From Fulvia fulva (lineage: Eukaryota; Ascomycota; Dothideomycetes; Mycosphaerellales; Mycosphaerellaceae), in the NCBI RefSeq assembly GCF_020509005.1, contig NC_063014.1, forward strand, positions 1,426,001 through 1,490,000: a DNA stretch of 64,000 nucleotides, written 5' to 3'. How positions within the stretch are numbered: the first letter of the stretch is position 1; the number at the start of each line of letters is the position of its first letter. Positions 12,195 to 24,499 of this stretch are shown here, piece after piece. A program made the position numbers and the translations under genes. The notes below the pieces were generated by a model that was not told the DNA's origin, did not search any database, and saw nothing but the letters and a program-made list of their open reading frames with translations.

Positions 12195-15100
12195 AAGAGA
12201 GGAAAGAAGTTAAGGATCAATATAGTATAGCTAGACCTATACGACGAGACGGGTAAGGACTACGCTTATAAACCGTTCGTTACGAATATAAATATCGGCT
12301 TAAAGAAACTCTCTTCTTCCAATCTCACTCTTATAGATACTAGTATACTAGGCGAGTCTTTTATAGACTATAAACTCGCGACCTCTCTTAACCTCGAACC
12401 CTAGGAACTAAAGTACCCTCGTACCCTTAAACTCTTTAACGGTACGGAGACTACTACTAGTAAGATTACTTATATTATATATACGTTGATTACCCTCGGA
12501 GGCAAGCGTATGTCGATCACTAGCTTCCTTACGTCCCTACCGTATTAGAAGTTTATCCTCGGCCTCCTCTAGTTTAGACGATACCGACCTATTATCGACT
12601 AGACTTCCCTTACTATTAGCTTCCCTCTAGAAGTTCCTCCGGTACCTCCGCCTTCTCCGCCGCCTTAGCGCGGTCCTAAGTATACTAAGATCTTCTAGGT
12701 AAACGCCGCTACCTTCACTACTACTACTAAGTAGCCTAAAGCTTAAGTCTTCGCCGCCTCTCTCCGCGATATCGACATCGCCCTCGAGAAGCTCGATAAG
12801 AAGCGTATACCTACCGACCCTACTACGAAGGTCCCTCCTTAGGCACACTATATCCTCTACGTATTCGATGCTAAAGCCGTAGACGAGCTACCTCCTTATC
12901 GCCCTTACGACTATAAGATTAAGCTAGAAGAAGGTATAGAGACACCGTTCGGACCGCTATATTCTATATCCCGAGAAGAGCTTATCGTCCTTAAGAGATA
13001 CCTCAAAGAGAACCTAAAGAAGGGGTTTATTCGAGCGAGCCGTTCTAGCGCTAGTAGTCCCGTTATGTTCGTTAAGAAGCCCGGCGGTAGTCTACGCTTC
13101 TACGTAGACTACCGAGGCTTAAACGCTATTATAAAGAAGAATCGCTACCTAATACCGTTAATTTAGGAGACGCTCGAGCGCCTCTCTAAGGCTAAGTACT
13201 TTACTAAGCTCGATGTTATCGCTACGTTTAATAAGTTACGAATAGTAGAAGGACACGAGTATCTTATAGCCTTCCGTACTCGCTACGGGCTATTCGAGTC
13301 GCTCGTTATACCCTTCGGCGTTTATAACGGGCCTAGTACCTTCTAGAACTTTATTAACGACATCCTTTAGGAGTTCCTCGATCAGTTCTATACTACCTAC
13401 ATCGACGACATCCTAGTCTATAGCGAGACTAAGAGGGAGTACCGCGAGTACGTCTATAAGGTCCTTTAGAAGCTCGTAGACGCCGGCTTGTAGCTCGACA
13501 TCGACAAGTACGAGTTTAAGAAGACCGAAGTCAAGTTCCTTAGTTTGATCATTACCGTAGACGGCATGAAGATAGACTAAGAGAAGATCGACGCTATCGT
13601 CGAATAGGATGCTCCTACGAACGTTAAAGTGGTCTAGGGTTTCCTAGGCTTTACTAACTTCTACCGCCGCTTTATCTACGCATTTTCGGGCGTAGTACGC
13701 CCTTTAACGAAGCTTACGCGTAAGGGTAAGAAGTTCGCCTAGACCGACGAATGCTAGGAGGCTTTTGACTTGCTCAAAGCGAAGTTTGTTAAGAACCCGC
13801 TTCTATAGCACTTCGATTTCGAACTAGAGACCCGTATAGAGACCGACGTATCTAACGGCGTAGTAGGCGGTGTCCTACTATAACGCCGCTCGCCTAAATC
13901 CCCCTAGTTACCTATCGCCTTCCTCTCTAAGAAGATAACCGCTACGGAGTATAACTACGAGATCTACGATAAGGAGCTTCTCGCTATCGTTAAAGCTTTC
14001 GAAGAGTAGCGCCCCGAGCTTGAAGGCTCTACTATACCCGTCTAAGTAAGCTCCGACTATAAGAACCTCGTCTACTTTATAAAGAGCAAGCTACTTAATC
14101 GTCGCTAGGCCCGCTAGAGCGAGTTCCTCTCCCGGTTTAACTTTATAATCTCGTATACGCCCGGTAAGGCCAACTCGATAGCCGACGCCCTTACCCGCCG
14201 CCCTAGTGACTCTCTAGTTAATCGAAGAGGGGGCCGGCAAATCGTAGAGCAACAAGTTATTAAAGAGTATAACCTCTCTTCCGAGCTTCGAGAGTACCTA
14301 TCGAACGGCTAGCCTACGCTCGCCGCTTCCTTTACTACTCTCGTACTCGCTCCTACCTACCTTAACGAGAGTAACGATAAATCCGAGCCTAAAGAATACG
14401 CCTCGGACGCTAAGGACTTAAACGACGATAAAGAGGGCTTAGTAACAACCGACGGCTTATCCGAATTAGACTTTCAGGGGTTTAATAATAAGGAGCAGCC
14501 CGAAGGCATTATAGTACGAGTACGAATAGCGTACGATACCGATATAGACGCCTAAGAGTTAGTTTAGGCCCTTAAATCTAGCGCGAGGACATTCCCGGGC
14601 TTCTCGCTATCCGAGTACGAGCTCTAGGAAGGTGTCGTCTACTTCCGTAAGAAGCTTTACGTACCGTAGCCCGAAGGCTCTAATATCCGAGCTAAGATTC
14701 TTTAAATTATCTACGACTCCGCCTCTAGGGGTCACCTAGGCGTAGCTAAGACCTATAAGCTCCTCGCTAGGTATTACTAGTGGCCGTATTTCTAGAAGGA
14801 CGTCCGCCGCTACGTACTAAACTACGCTACTTACCGAAGAGCTAAAGCTAACCGCTACCGTCCCTACGGTCTCTTATACCCTCTCCCGGCTCCTAATCGT
14901 CCGTAGAAGTACATTACTATAGACTTTATTACCGATCTTCCTTACGGTAAGACCTTTAGCGGCGTAAAAGTAAAGGCCCTTCTAGTGATCGTGGACCGTT
15001 ACTCTAAGGACCGGTTTATAATCCCGTACTAGAGTATAACCGTAAAGGAGACTACTCGCTTATTCTACGAATTCGTCTAGCGCTTTCAAGGCCTCCCGGA

Positions 15101-16180
15101 TAGTATCACCTCTAACAGAGGTACCTAGTTCATCTCGTACTTCTAGAAGCGTCTATATACTATCCTAGGTATCAAGTATAACCTCTCGACTAGTTTTTAG
15201 CTATAGACCGACGGCTAGACCGAAATTACGAACGCTATCCTCGAGTAGGTCCTTCATTACTTCGTCGACTACTACTAGAAGGATTGGCCTTAGTATATCC
15301 CTACGGTAGAGTTCGCTACTCGTAACTAGGACTCGGAGACTACTAGCTACTCTCCCTTCTATACTACGAGAGGTTACTACCCTCGTATAGGTATAGAACT
15401 AGAAGAACCTCTCCCGCCTACCGAAGACGTAAACGAGTAAGTAGTAGACGAGTTCGCTACTATACTCTTATAGATCTATAAAGAAGTTCACGACGAGATA
15501 GTATACGTATAAGCAATCTACGAGGATCAAGCTAATCGTCGTCGCTAGCTAGCTCCCGACTACTAAGTAGGCGATATAGTCTACCTTAACTCTAAGAATA
15601 TTAAGACGGACCGCCCCTCTAAGAAGCTAAACTAGAAGAACCTAAGTCCTTTTAAGATCACCGAGCGTATTAGTTTATACGCCTACCGTCTAGCTCTTCC
15701 TACGAACATAAAGATCTACGACGTCTTCTATCCCGTACGCCTTCGGCCGTCGGCTAAGGACCTATTCCTAAACTAAAACTAAGACATACTAGGTCCTCCC
15801 GATAAAGTAGAAGTCGACGAGCCTATTAACCTACCTTCTAACGACTATACCGTCCGTAAGATCCGGAGAATCCGCGTAGAGCCTAACGACGTTAAAGGAC
15901 TACCGCTGATCAAGTATAAAGTCGAATAGTAAGGTTACCCTAAGTAGGATACCTTATAGGAACCTATCTAAAATATCATCTTTAATCGTTAAGTAATTAA
16001 AGAATACTACGCCCGCGTAGACGGCCTAGAAGTTAATATCGGTAGGCTCTTCGAATCTAAGCTCTTCGATAGGGCTTACTAATAGTATATCGACTTCAAC
16101 ATTAGGCCTAGGCCTAGTACTAAAGCTAAACATCCTCGATATATAGAACTACTACGGCTTCGTAGGAACTTAGCTTTGTT
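12195..16180 (+). pseudogene. Gypsy-2 pol pseudogene (protease, RT, RNase H, integrase, chromodomain)
   Basis: The best preserved pol in the window. Protease near 12330 (L-I-D-T-S). RT about 13000-13600 with F-Y-V-D-Y-R-G-L-N and an intact active site Y-I-D-D-I-L-V-Y; its Asp codons are GAC GAC, with a CpG instead of TpG between them. RNase H about 13700-14150 (E-T-D-V-S-N-G, Y-D-K-E-L-L-A). Integrase about 14700-15450 with an N-terminal H-L-G, I-D-F-I-T-D-L-P and V-D-R-Y-S-K. GPY/F region about 15550-15760. Chromodomain about 15830-16020 (Y-T-V-R-K-I ... Y-K-V-E, G-Y, E-P-I). TAG stops sit at the expected Gln and Trp sites. It ends just before the polypurine tract. Confidence 0.9.
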
Positions 16181-16193
16181 CGGGGGGGGCTAC
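16181..16193 (+). other. Gypsy-2 polypurine tract
   Basis: A run of eight G followed by CTAC directly precedes the 3' LTR. Confidence 0.78.
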
Positions 16194-16713
16194 TATTATA
16201 GTCTCCCTATAGAGTGTACAGAAGGTAGGGACAGAAGAGCCTTAGAGTGCTTAGAAGTCGTTAAGAAGTGACAGTCTAGCTTAGTATATAAGCGCTAAGA
16301 ATTATATACCCCGTAATATTTACTACGGGACCTAGCCCTCCAAATTCACCCCTCTACTAAACCTTAACAGATTCACTTCGGCTCGTAACTATATAACTCA
16401 CGGCACTCCCGCGAGCACCCGCGACTACGCTAGACCCTAGAAGAAGTACGTAGAAGACTCGGAACGTAGGGTAGGTTAGAATAAGGTTTTGAGTAAAGCT
16501 ACTAAGCGCGGCTTCGTACGGGTGAGCCCTATTAATACGGGGACACGCACTCGCGAGGGTCGCGTATAAATATCTAGCCTTCCCTAGGCCTCTCTTACTT
16601 TCTTCGTCTTTCGTTTTGTGTAGCAATTATACTATACCCTTTTATATCTACACTTCGTACCTACATTCTCGCTTTCACCCTTATATCTTATAGGCTAGGC
16701 TCTCGCCCTAACA
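16194..16713 (+). repeat. Gypsy-2 3' LTR (520 bp)
   Basis: It is the same length as the 5' LTR and is followed by the right CTATC duplication and the rest of the LINE B1 ATCT tail (to about 16730). Confidence 0.93.
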
Positions 16714-16730
16714 CTATCTATCTATATATA
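16714..16730 (+). repeat. End of LINE B1 ATCT tail and junction with Gypsy-C1
   Basis: CTATC (the Gypsy-2 duplication) and further ATCT units run into sequence that matches the reverse complement of Gypsy-C2 from 16722 on. The exact LINE target duplication cannot be fixed because the other end of LINE B1 is outside the window. Confidence 0.7.
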
Positions 16731-16739
16731 GTATAACTA

Positions 16740-19010
16740 GATAAGAATCTATTACTAGATTGTGTTTATCTATAGAGTAGTTTGTAGCTAGTAGAGAGTA
16801 TACCGATATACTTAAAACCTTGCCTCCCTTAGGAGGCCTATATCTATATTTATACTTTTTCTCGTTTTCTCGTAACTCTAACTCGTACGGTCTAATACGT
16901 ATTACGCTTACGGAGTAGACTAGGCGTTTCCCGCGCCGCCGGTATTATTAGCGTTACTACTATTACTACCGTTATAGCGGTTGTTACTTAGGTTATAGCC
17001 TAGCGTAAATAGGCGGCGGGCGACATCTCGAAGGGGGTACTAATCGGTATTAATACGGCGGTGACCTTCTTGTTCGCATTTTAAGCACCGATTCTAATCG
17101 ATATATTCCTAGGCGCGAGTAGTATCTAAAGGTTAGATATACTAAAATGCCTAAGGTCGATTAGCCTACTTAGTCTTAGCGTTCGGGTTAGTATTGTTAC
17201 CGCTACTACCCGAAGCCGTATCCTTCTTATCGTCGTTACCCTTAGTAGTCTTCTTATTACCTTAGGTCTTATTACTATTACCGGTCTTACCGTACTTAAG
17301 GTCGAACGCCTTAAACTTGTCCTTATAGTTATATAGCGTAGATACGACTTGCTTAAGGGTTATGTTGACTATGTCCTCGTTTATAATACGGTTATCGTAG
17401 CGCGAATTTAACTTACGGAGTAGGAAGTCCTTCTCGAGTTTCTTTTCCTTCGCGCCGTTATTAAGGTTAATAATGTCGGCGTTCTTACGGAAGGATAGGT
17501 AGAAGTTACTAAACTTCTCCTTATTACCCTACTATAGACTATTAAGCTTAGTCATAGCGTTAGTATAGGTATTACGGGTACCGTAGCGCCGGGCTAGATC
17601 TTCTATTATCTTATCTATAGAAGCGTACTAAGTAGTAGTACCTTCCGTAGACTTAGTAAGACTAGGGATCTTTAAGTCGATATAGGTCTATATACCGTTC
17701 TTTAACTAGCTCTAGACGTTCTAAAGGGAGTCCTTTATAGTACGGTACTTCGAGGCTTAGAGCTTAGCTTCGGTAGTACGCTACTACTCTTAGAACTTAA
17801 TATCGTCGCTCTTTAGATCGAACTTAGTAGGGGCCTTTAGCTCGTTAGAGGACTTGATACTAGTAGTTATATCGGCGTCGTAAGTCGTATATACGGAGAT
17901 AGGGTTACTATCTAAGTCGGTACTCGGGCGATTCTTCCTACCCTTATAACTACCGTCCTTACGGCTATTCTTACGGCCCTTATTACCGTCGTCCTCGTCG
18001 TCTAATAAGTCCGATAAATCCGGGTCCGACTTCTTCTTATTAGGCTTGCCTCTATTTTACCGACGCTCTAGTAACTCTTTAGACTCGGTTCGCTAAGGTA
18101 GTAGGTCTTACTTTTCCTTAGACCGGCTACGGTCTATCTCTTACTTCTTAAGCTTAGTAATACGCTTCTCGGCTACTACGAGCTTAGTCTCGGTCTCTAC
18201 TAGCTTACTCTCCGCTACGTTATACTACGTACGATATACCTTCTTTATATCTTTAGCCCTCGTAAGCTCGTCTAGGTCAATAACGATAGTATTATTGCGC
18301 TTAGCGAGCTCCTCCTTTAGTCGCGTGACCTCCTCTTCTAGAGACTATCTAGTCGCCTATTCCGTATCGATTATATCCTCGAGTCGGTCTATCTAGTCCT
18401 TAGTATCTTACGCCTTACGGAGGTTAATACGGTTAGCTATATCGAGCGTAGTATTAAGTTTATATATACGTCGGTAATCGGACTCGATATTATAGAGGAT
18501 CTTATAGATCTACTAGGGATAGTCATTGACCGTCTTCTTGAACTTGTCTATATTCAACCCGTTTAACGAGTCGAAGGCTTCCTAGAAGTTATCGATAGTA
18601 ACTCTCCTCTTCCTCGGTACCTTAGTACCCTTATCTTCTATCTTATCCTCGATAAACTCCGCCCTATATAGGTTAGCTAAGTTTAGCTCTATCTCGACCT
18701 CCTCTTCCTTAATCGCCTTAAGTTAGTCGAACACCTTCTTATACTACTTACGGTACTAGTTATTCTCGTCGAGGAGCCTGTTTACGATATCCTCTTTACG
18801 TCCTTAAGTCTATATCGCCGGGTTCGCGCTATCGTTATCGGGTAGATCGGATAGTAGGGTAAAGAAGGATAATCTATTAAGGGACGCGCAATAAACGCGT
18901 CTATTAGTATTCTCTACACTTACGCCTAGTACGCCGGTACCGGTCTATCTCGCTATTATTACTATATTAGTTATAATCTACTTTAAGGTACGACTTAGCG
19001 AGTACGATAC
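16740..19010 (-). pseudogene. Gypsy-C1 gag pseudogene
   Basis: On the minus strand this matches the gag of Gypsy-C2 (50440-52540). It has a long Lys/Glu-rich, probably coiled-coil N-terminal part (about 18100-18800), an acidic/basic linker, a capsid-like region (about 17300-17800) and a zinc knuckle near 17060-17100 that still shows C-L-K-C-x4-G-H. TAG and TAA stops interrupt it throughout. It carries nearly the same stops as copy 2. Confidence 0.8.
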
Positions 19011-19110
19011 CTAATCTTAGTACTTCCTCGTATACTATCGCGGTTTCTCTATAATCTCCCGAATGTAGCTTCTCGTATCTCTCTATACGTTAGTAATGAT
19101 CTATTCGAAG

Positions 19111-19295
19111 TGTTATAAGTAGGTATAAGTACGTAGTCGGGTAAGGTATAAGTCGAATAGATGTTCTATCTAAGGGAGTTAGGGAGGGCGCGAGAGTTAT
19201 ATACGGGCGTCAAGCCGCTAGTCGGATTAGTTAGCGGACGCGAGGTCTAGGTACGTACCCGCGGGTTTAAGTAAATATACGCCGGTACGGTAATA
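19111..19295 (-). repeat. Gypsy-C1 5' LTR (185 bp)
   Basis: It matches the two LTRs of Gypsy-C2 (50142-50326, 62134-62318). Read on the minus strand it starts TATTACCG (a changed TG) and ends TTATAACA. A TATATAA box lies in its middle. Confidence 0.9.
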
Positions 19296-20070
19296 TTAGC
19301 GAAGGTCTTTACGAAGCAATTTACGATCCTAGTCTACGATATACCTAAAGAGTTCGACCTAACTAACTAAGGTCACCTACGTACTCTCTAAGAGGACAAC
19401 CCGATTACTCTTAACTCTCTAATCTAGAAGGCAACTTAGCTCTATAGGAAATGGCTAGAAGGTAAGAAGGCCTCGGCGCTAATCGTATAGCTATAAGACG
19501 CGAAAGCGGCGGATCTAGCGATAGAACAAGGCCTAATCTAGTAATATAGCCTTAAGATAGTCGAAAAGTACTCCTTATCCTTTCGTGTCCTCTAATACTT
19601 TAAATACTAATAGTACGGACACTAAACCTATACGTATATAAACAAATAGGCCTACTCGAACTATATAGGAGACTATATATCTAGGGACTATATATCGGCT
19701 ACGAGGCGGTACGCGAACTGTCCGGGGTACTACCTATCGTATAGCGCGGAATGCCTATAGCGGAAACAAGCGAAAAACAAGGCAATTACAAATAGAACCA
19801 TCGCCCTAAGATTCTACGGCGACCGTAAGGCTAGTCTATACCGGAACTAGCTAGCGGCGGTCGGGTATAAGCGCCCTAGGGCCGAGAATAATATAAAGGA
19901 TACGTAACCTAGGGCGTACGGGAGGCCACGTACTCTACTAGCTATAGCGAGGAAATCTAGCTAGATCCGGCTCCTCTTTAGTATATAACCGATAGGCGTA
20001 GACTAGGACGCGATAGGTAGTAGGATATAGGACATTATAGAGGAAATAATTGTCGATTACGATAACTAGC
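19296..20070 (+). pseudogene. LINE B2 ORF1 (part), RIP-mutated
   Basis: It follows LINE B3 ORF1 from 34690 on. Near 19590-19690 it shows the remains of tandem CCHC zinc knuckles (Y-R-H, then C-L/Y-S-N-Y-x-G-D-Y), with Cys and His codons turned into Tyr. ORF1 of such elements binds the element RNA. The 5' part was displaced by the Gypsy-C1 insertion. Confidence 0.65.
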
Positions 20071-21780
20071 CTCGACACGCTTAGTATTATCTAGTATAAC
20101 GTTAACTATAGTAAGGATATAGTCTAGAACTATTTCCTATACGAGGCGGACCCGTACGTCTACTACGTCCTAGTAATCTAAGAGCTATAGATTAACTCGT
20201 ACTATAAGAGACTAACGACCTATAAGTTACTAGGCTATACGACATGCCTACGAGGCGACGGTAGACCCCGTACGTACTTCTATATTAGTAAGGATATACT
20301 AGAATCCGACTAGGAGGTAGTATACTACGTAGACGAAGAAGGCGGGGGAGATATTACCTCCCTCTATATAGGTAGTACCTAGATATACAACCTATATATA
20401 TAACCGCTAGCCTCGAGGTCTAGCCGCGACCTTAAGATCTATAGACACCTAGATAGTACGCTTAAGAGACAAGGGTACTATATCGTAGTAGGAGACTTTA
20501 ATATATACTACCCTTCCTAGGAAAGCCTTATATAGCCGTACTCTATAGCCGACGAAGTAATCGACTTGATAGTAAGCAACGTAATTGCCCTTAATATTCC
20601 GAAAAAAGTACTAACTTATACACTTTAGTAAAGCGAGAACATTCTATAATATAAAGGCGGCGGTAAGAATCTAAGGCTACGAGACTAAGCTATTAGCGGA
20701 GCTACGAGTACTAGGGATCTAGCTCGACCCGAAGCTAAGCTAGAATATACAGATTAAGAAAGCCTAGAGTCGAGCGCAAGTTAATAAAGCCTCGATAAAG
20801 AGGCTTACGGCATCTATATAGGGAGCAACATTTAATAAGGCAAGAGTAATATATAAGGCGATCGTTAGACTAGCTATATTATACGGGGTATAGATTTAGG
20901 GTATAGGAGGCGTAGGCAAGCCGATCCCGAAACGGATAGAGCAACCCCTAAATAGGATATAGGTAGGTAACCTACGTAGGATACTAGGCGTATATAAGAT
21001 AAAGTTAATAAGTACGGTAGAAAAAGAGACAGGAACACTACTAATCGGCCAATATATCCGGGGAATAAGAATTTAATACGCGGTAAAGACGACAGATTAC
21101 CTAGTATAAACTATAATCTAGGAGGCAAAGAATAAGATAGAAAGCCGCTACCGGAGAGGGGCCGGACATAGGACAAGCTAAAAAGAGGATGACCTTACTA
21201 CCTTTACGGCCGTATAGATAAGCACCGAATAGCTAGTACGAAAAGAGGAGGAGCGTAGGACTCGCTAGGCCGGCGGGAGTAAGGCTAAGACCTAAAGCCT
21301 AGCGGAATAGATAGCGAGCTACCTATAGGAGTAGGACTAGAAAAGGAAGCCCCCTAAGACAATAGGCCCGATAGTACTCCGAGTATTCTAGAGACACAAT
21401 TACTAGCTATATAGAGACCTAAAAAGGGCCGAAGCAAGTATAGCGATCTAAATTAGGTCCGAATATATTAGATTAAGGGCCTACCTATTTAGGAGACGCG
21501 TACTAGATATCTATAGCCTAGCCTACTAGTATAGCTACCTATTATAAAACCTAGAACATATACTACTACGATGCCCGTAGTAGGCGAGAGGTAGGGGAAA
21601 TTAGAGGTACTAAGCGGGAAGGAGAGACTATAAGTCAATTATTAGGGACAAAGGCAATATTCGCCGAATCTCTCGGTAGATACTATAGTAGGGATACCCC
21701 TAGTAGTTTAGCCTCGCTAACGAGACGGAGGAGTAGAGAGATAAGAGGCGGAAGCTAGGGGGGTTATAGATAGGGTAGTT
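20070..21780 (+). pseudogene. LINE B2 hybrid ORF2: endonuclease N-half fused to a foreign RT C-terminus
   Basis: The endonuclease starts near 20080 (L-S-I-I, Y-N-V-N) and reaches the GDFN motif near 20490. After the join near 20600 the plus strand encodes K-Y-x-L-I-H-F-S-K, the block that follows the RT active site, then D-P-K-L-S, R-L-T-A-S-I-x-G-A-T-F and a C-terminal Cys/His-type region (about 21520-21580). The RT fingers, palm motifs A to C and the FVDD block are absent, so it never encoded a working RT in this form. Stops are RIP-like. Confidence 0.75.
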
Positions 21781-21862
21781 ATTAGGGCAGGCCTATAATA
21801 CTAGCGTACTCTTAACAAGGGAAATCTAAGACGAGAACGAGGGGGAAAAGATAGGCGGGAAA

Positions 21863-21896
21863 GAGGAGGGGTTTTTACTAACACGGTTTCCCCTCT
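21863..21896 (+). other. LINE B2 3' UTR hairpin
   Basis: AGGGG pairs with CCCCT (GAGG/CCTC extend it) around a loop keeping TTTTTAC and GGTTT. The stem differs from that of family B, but the design is the same. Confidence 0.65.
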
Positions 21897-21987
21897 ATAT
21901 ATACGAAAACAAGATAGTATAGCTATATAGGCTAAAGGGCACGATAATAGCTTAATGAAATATCTATATATCTATCTATCTATATAT

Positions 21988-24211
21988 TAGAGAGTATTAT
22001 ACGTATCTTACGACGTTACTTACTATACTAGGCTAGAAGAGGTTTTGCCTCTATAGTAGATTAAAAGTCCTTACTATGCCTTAGTAGCTAGCTACTCTAC
22101 TATTATAGTATTTACGTACTATCCGGGTACGGAGGTTCTAAAAGGCTAGGATATATAAGGCTTTATCGACGTATAGTCGATCCGCGATAATTTCGTAATC
22201 TAATACGGCGATCTTCTATTATTATAGCTATACGTTAGCGATCCTCTACTAGAGATCGGACTTTAGTTTAAGTATACGTATCGTTATAGACCGGCTATTA
22301 TATACTTCTATATATAGTTCTTCTTTATATAACTCCGTTTACTCCCGTTCCTCTAGTAGCGTAGGTTCGTCTAACGGCTCTATACTTCCTTTAATAGGTT
22401 GCTCGTTACTAGGCATCTCTTCGACTAGGACTCTATTATCTAGTTCCGAGTCGACGTTACTACGTACCTCGGCGTCGTTTAGTTCGAGTAACGGCTATAT
22501 TACGTCTCGCTAGGCGGGGCGGGTTAATCGCCGGGGGTAGCGACATCGCTAGTATAGTAGTCTTCTTATTTATCGTCCGAGTCGCAAATTAATAGTACTT
22601 AATAGTTTATTAGTAGGTCGTCCTATACTTATATAGCGAACTAAGTAACGATGTCTAGGTTATAGGGTTTTAGAATAGTCTATCATTAATACTACGTTCT
22701 AGTATTATCTACCCCCGCCGGTATGTCCTAAGAGCGACGGGTAAGACTATCTAGTTTCGTTCCTTAGGCGCCCGGGCGATAGGTAATCTTAAAGTTAAAC
22801 TAGGATAGGAACTTAGCCTAGTATACCTAGCGCCGGTGAAGCTACTTAGTAGTTATAAAGTACTTAAGATTACGGTAATCGGTAAGTACCCGACCTAGTT
22901 TGTCGTCTATAGCGCCGATAAGTTCCGGTTACTATTCCTCGAACGTCTTAATAATAGCTAGTAGCTCTTTATCGTAAATGTCGTAGTTATATTCTTACGG
23001 ACTAAGCTTCTTTAAGTAGAACGCTACGGGTCTAAGGACGCCGTTAATTATCTATAATAGTACCCCTATATTGACCTAGTTGCTAGAGTCTATTTCTACC
23101 TAAATCTACTCGCCTAGTTAATAATAGGCCAGTATACCTACTTAGCTAAAGCGCTACTTAAGTTCCTTAAAGGCTATATCGTACTATTAGGTCTATACGA
23201 AGGGTAGCTTCTTCACTACCTTACCGTCGACTTTACTCTTTTTACCTATCTTCGTAAGGTCTATAAGGCACGCGGTTACTTTAGAGAAGGCGTAGATAAA
23301 CTTCCTATAGAATCTAGTAAAGCTAAGGAACGTAAGAACGTCCTTAACGTTACGAGGCACCTCCTAGTCTATAATAGCTTTAATCTTTATAAGGTCTATC
23401 GTAACGCCCTCCGTCGTAATAATAAGGCCTAGGTATTTGATCCGTTTGACGTAGAATTCATGCTTATTAATGTCTACTAGTAGCCCTACATCCCGTAGTC
23501 TATATAGGACCTTTTGTAGGTAAGCTCTATAATTATCTAAGGGGCCGTCCGTATAAATTAGGACGTTATCGAGGTATACTATAGCGAAGTCGTCTAGGAA
23601 TTCTCGGAGGATGTCGTTGATTTTACGCTACTAACTACTAGGGCTATTATAGAGGCCGAACGGAAGGACCTTAAACTAGTACAATCTATATCTAGTAATA
23701 AAGGCGGTCATCTATTCGTCCCCCTTACGGATACGTATATTATTAAATACGGCGACGATATTAAGCTTAGTAAACTACTTGGCCTTAGAAACTCGCTTAA
23801 GTGTCTCCCTTAATAGAGGTATTAGGTATCGGTCCTTAACTATAATAGTATTTAGGGCGCGGTAGTCGACGTAGACGCGGAGCCCGCCTCCTAGCTTTTT
23901 AATAATTAATACGGGAGACAATACGTCTAATTTAGATAGTTCGACCGTACCGTTAGCTATACTATTATAAATGAATTTCTTAACGACTACTAGCTAATCC
24001 GGGTTTATACTAAAGGCCTTCTTATAGGGTCGCTACGCTTCTAATCCTAGTTTCAAGTTGATTGTATAGTCGGACGGGCTGTACTTAGGTAGCTTAAACT
24101 CGCTCTTATACCTAAAGGCGTCGGCTAGGTCGTAATATTTGGGCGGTAGCTTAGCCTTCGGGTCCTATACCTTGTTCCTATTTATAAAGATTTCTATTAA
24201 ACAGGTACGGG
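21988..24211 (-). pseudogene. Gypsy-E pol fragment (RT and RNase H), minus strand
   Basis: The minus strand encodes the stretch before the RT near 24050-24200 (Y-Y-D-L-A-D-A-F, K-L-P-K-Y). It continues with [10 protein letters not shown] near 23870, L-P-F-G-L-Y-N near 23670 and the active-site block Y-L-D-N at about 23551-23580 (second Asp to Asn). RNase H follows to about 22900, and a linker before the missing integrase runs to about 21990. LINE B2 interrupts it on the left and Copia-G on the right. A flanking ACGGG at 24207-24211 recurs at 33960-33964, so Gypsy-E may continue there. No LTR of this element is in the window. Confidence 0.82.
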
Positions 24212-24421
24212 TAGATAGTAGCGGAGTAGAGTAAGAGATTAATCTTTAATTAACTAATAGCACGAGTATATAGTAATATATTAGGAACTAATGTGTTGAT
24301 TGTATTAGATGTCTATCTAAGCTAAAGGGGAGAGAAGGTATCTCCCTATAAGCTAAGTCATCGTAGATACCTTAGGCTACTAGATCACTTCCTAATTGTT
24401 GACTCCCTTTAAGATGCTACA
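24212..24421 (-). repeat. Copia-G 3' LTR (about 210 bp)
   Basis: Read on the minus strand it starts TGTAGC, about 90 bases after the end of the RNase H frame. A second copy lies at 48700-48909. The start on the plus strand (TAGATAG) is placed by the end of similarity between the two copies, so it is accurate to a few bases. Confidence 0.72.
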
Positions 24422-24499
24422 TCTTAATACTCCTACTTATCTCGTATAGGAGGTTATAGTCTGCTCACTTCCTGTTAATAGTACTTAGACCTTTTTATA

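Larger units (their letters stand above)
10422..16713 (+). mobile_element. Gypsy-2: complete chromovirus with 520-bp LTRs, RIP-inactivated
   Basis: Both LTRs are exactly 520 bp, the target duplication is CTATC (10417-10421 and 16714-16718), and the target is the ATCT tail of LINE B1. The LTR starts TATTATAG (a changed TG) and ends CTAACA. gag and pol are easy to read through scattered TAG stops. The domain order gag, protease, RT, RNase H, integrase, chromodomain is that of chromoviruses. Confidence 0.93.
16722..19295 (-). mobile_element. Gypsy-C copy 1, 5' end (gag and 5' LTR), minus strand
   Basis: The reverse complement runs colinear with 50142-52715 of Gypsy-C2 with no net length change over about 2.56 kb. 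Its 5' LTR is at the right end (19111-19295). The pol half lies beyond LINE B1, before the window. It is inserted in ORF1 of LINE B2, with TTAGC on the right as the likely half of its target duplication. Confidence 0.9.
19296..21987 (+). mobile_element. LINE B2: hybrid LINE, family B 5' part joined to a different LINE 3' part
   Basis: From 19296 to about 20596 it follows LINE B3 (34690-35985) closely. From about 20600 it no longer matches family B but encodes the C-terminal part of another LINE RT, closer to LINE A and the chimeric LINE. The middle of ORF2 (end of the endonuclease and the catalytic RT) is missing, and the frame shifts at the join. It ends in an ATCT tail (about 21958-21987) within Gypsy-E. 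The left side is cut by Gypsy-C1. Confidence 0.82.

Noticed and set aside
12627..12848. 73-codon minus frame
   Set aside because: Antisense to Gypsy-2 pol, low-complexity Arg/Leu/Ser.
16357..16626. 89-codon minus frame
   Set aside because: Lies wholly in the Gypsy-2 3' LTR, antisense, and is not open in the 5' LTR.
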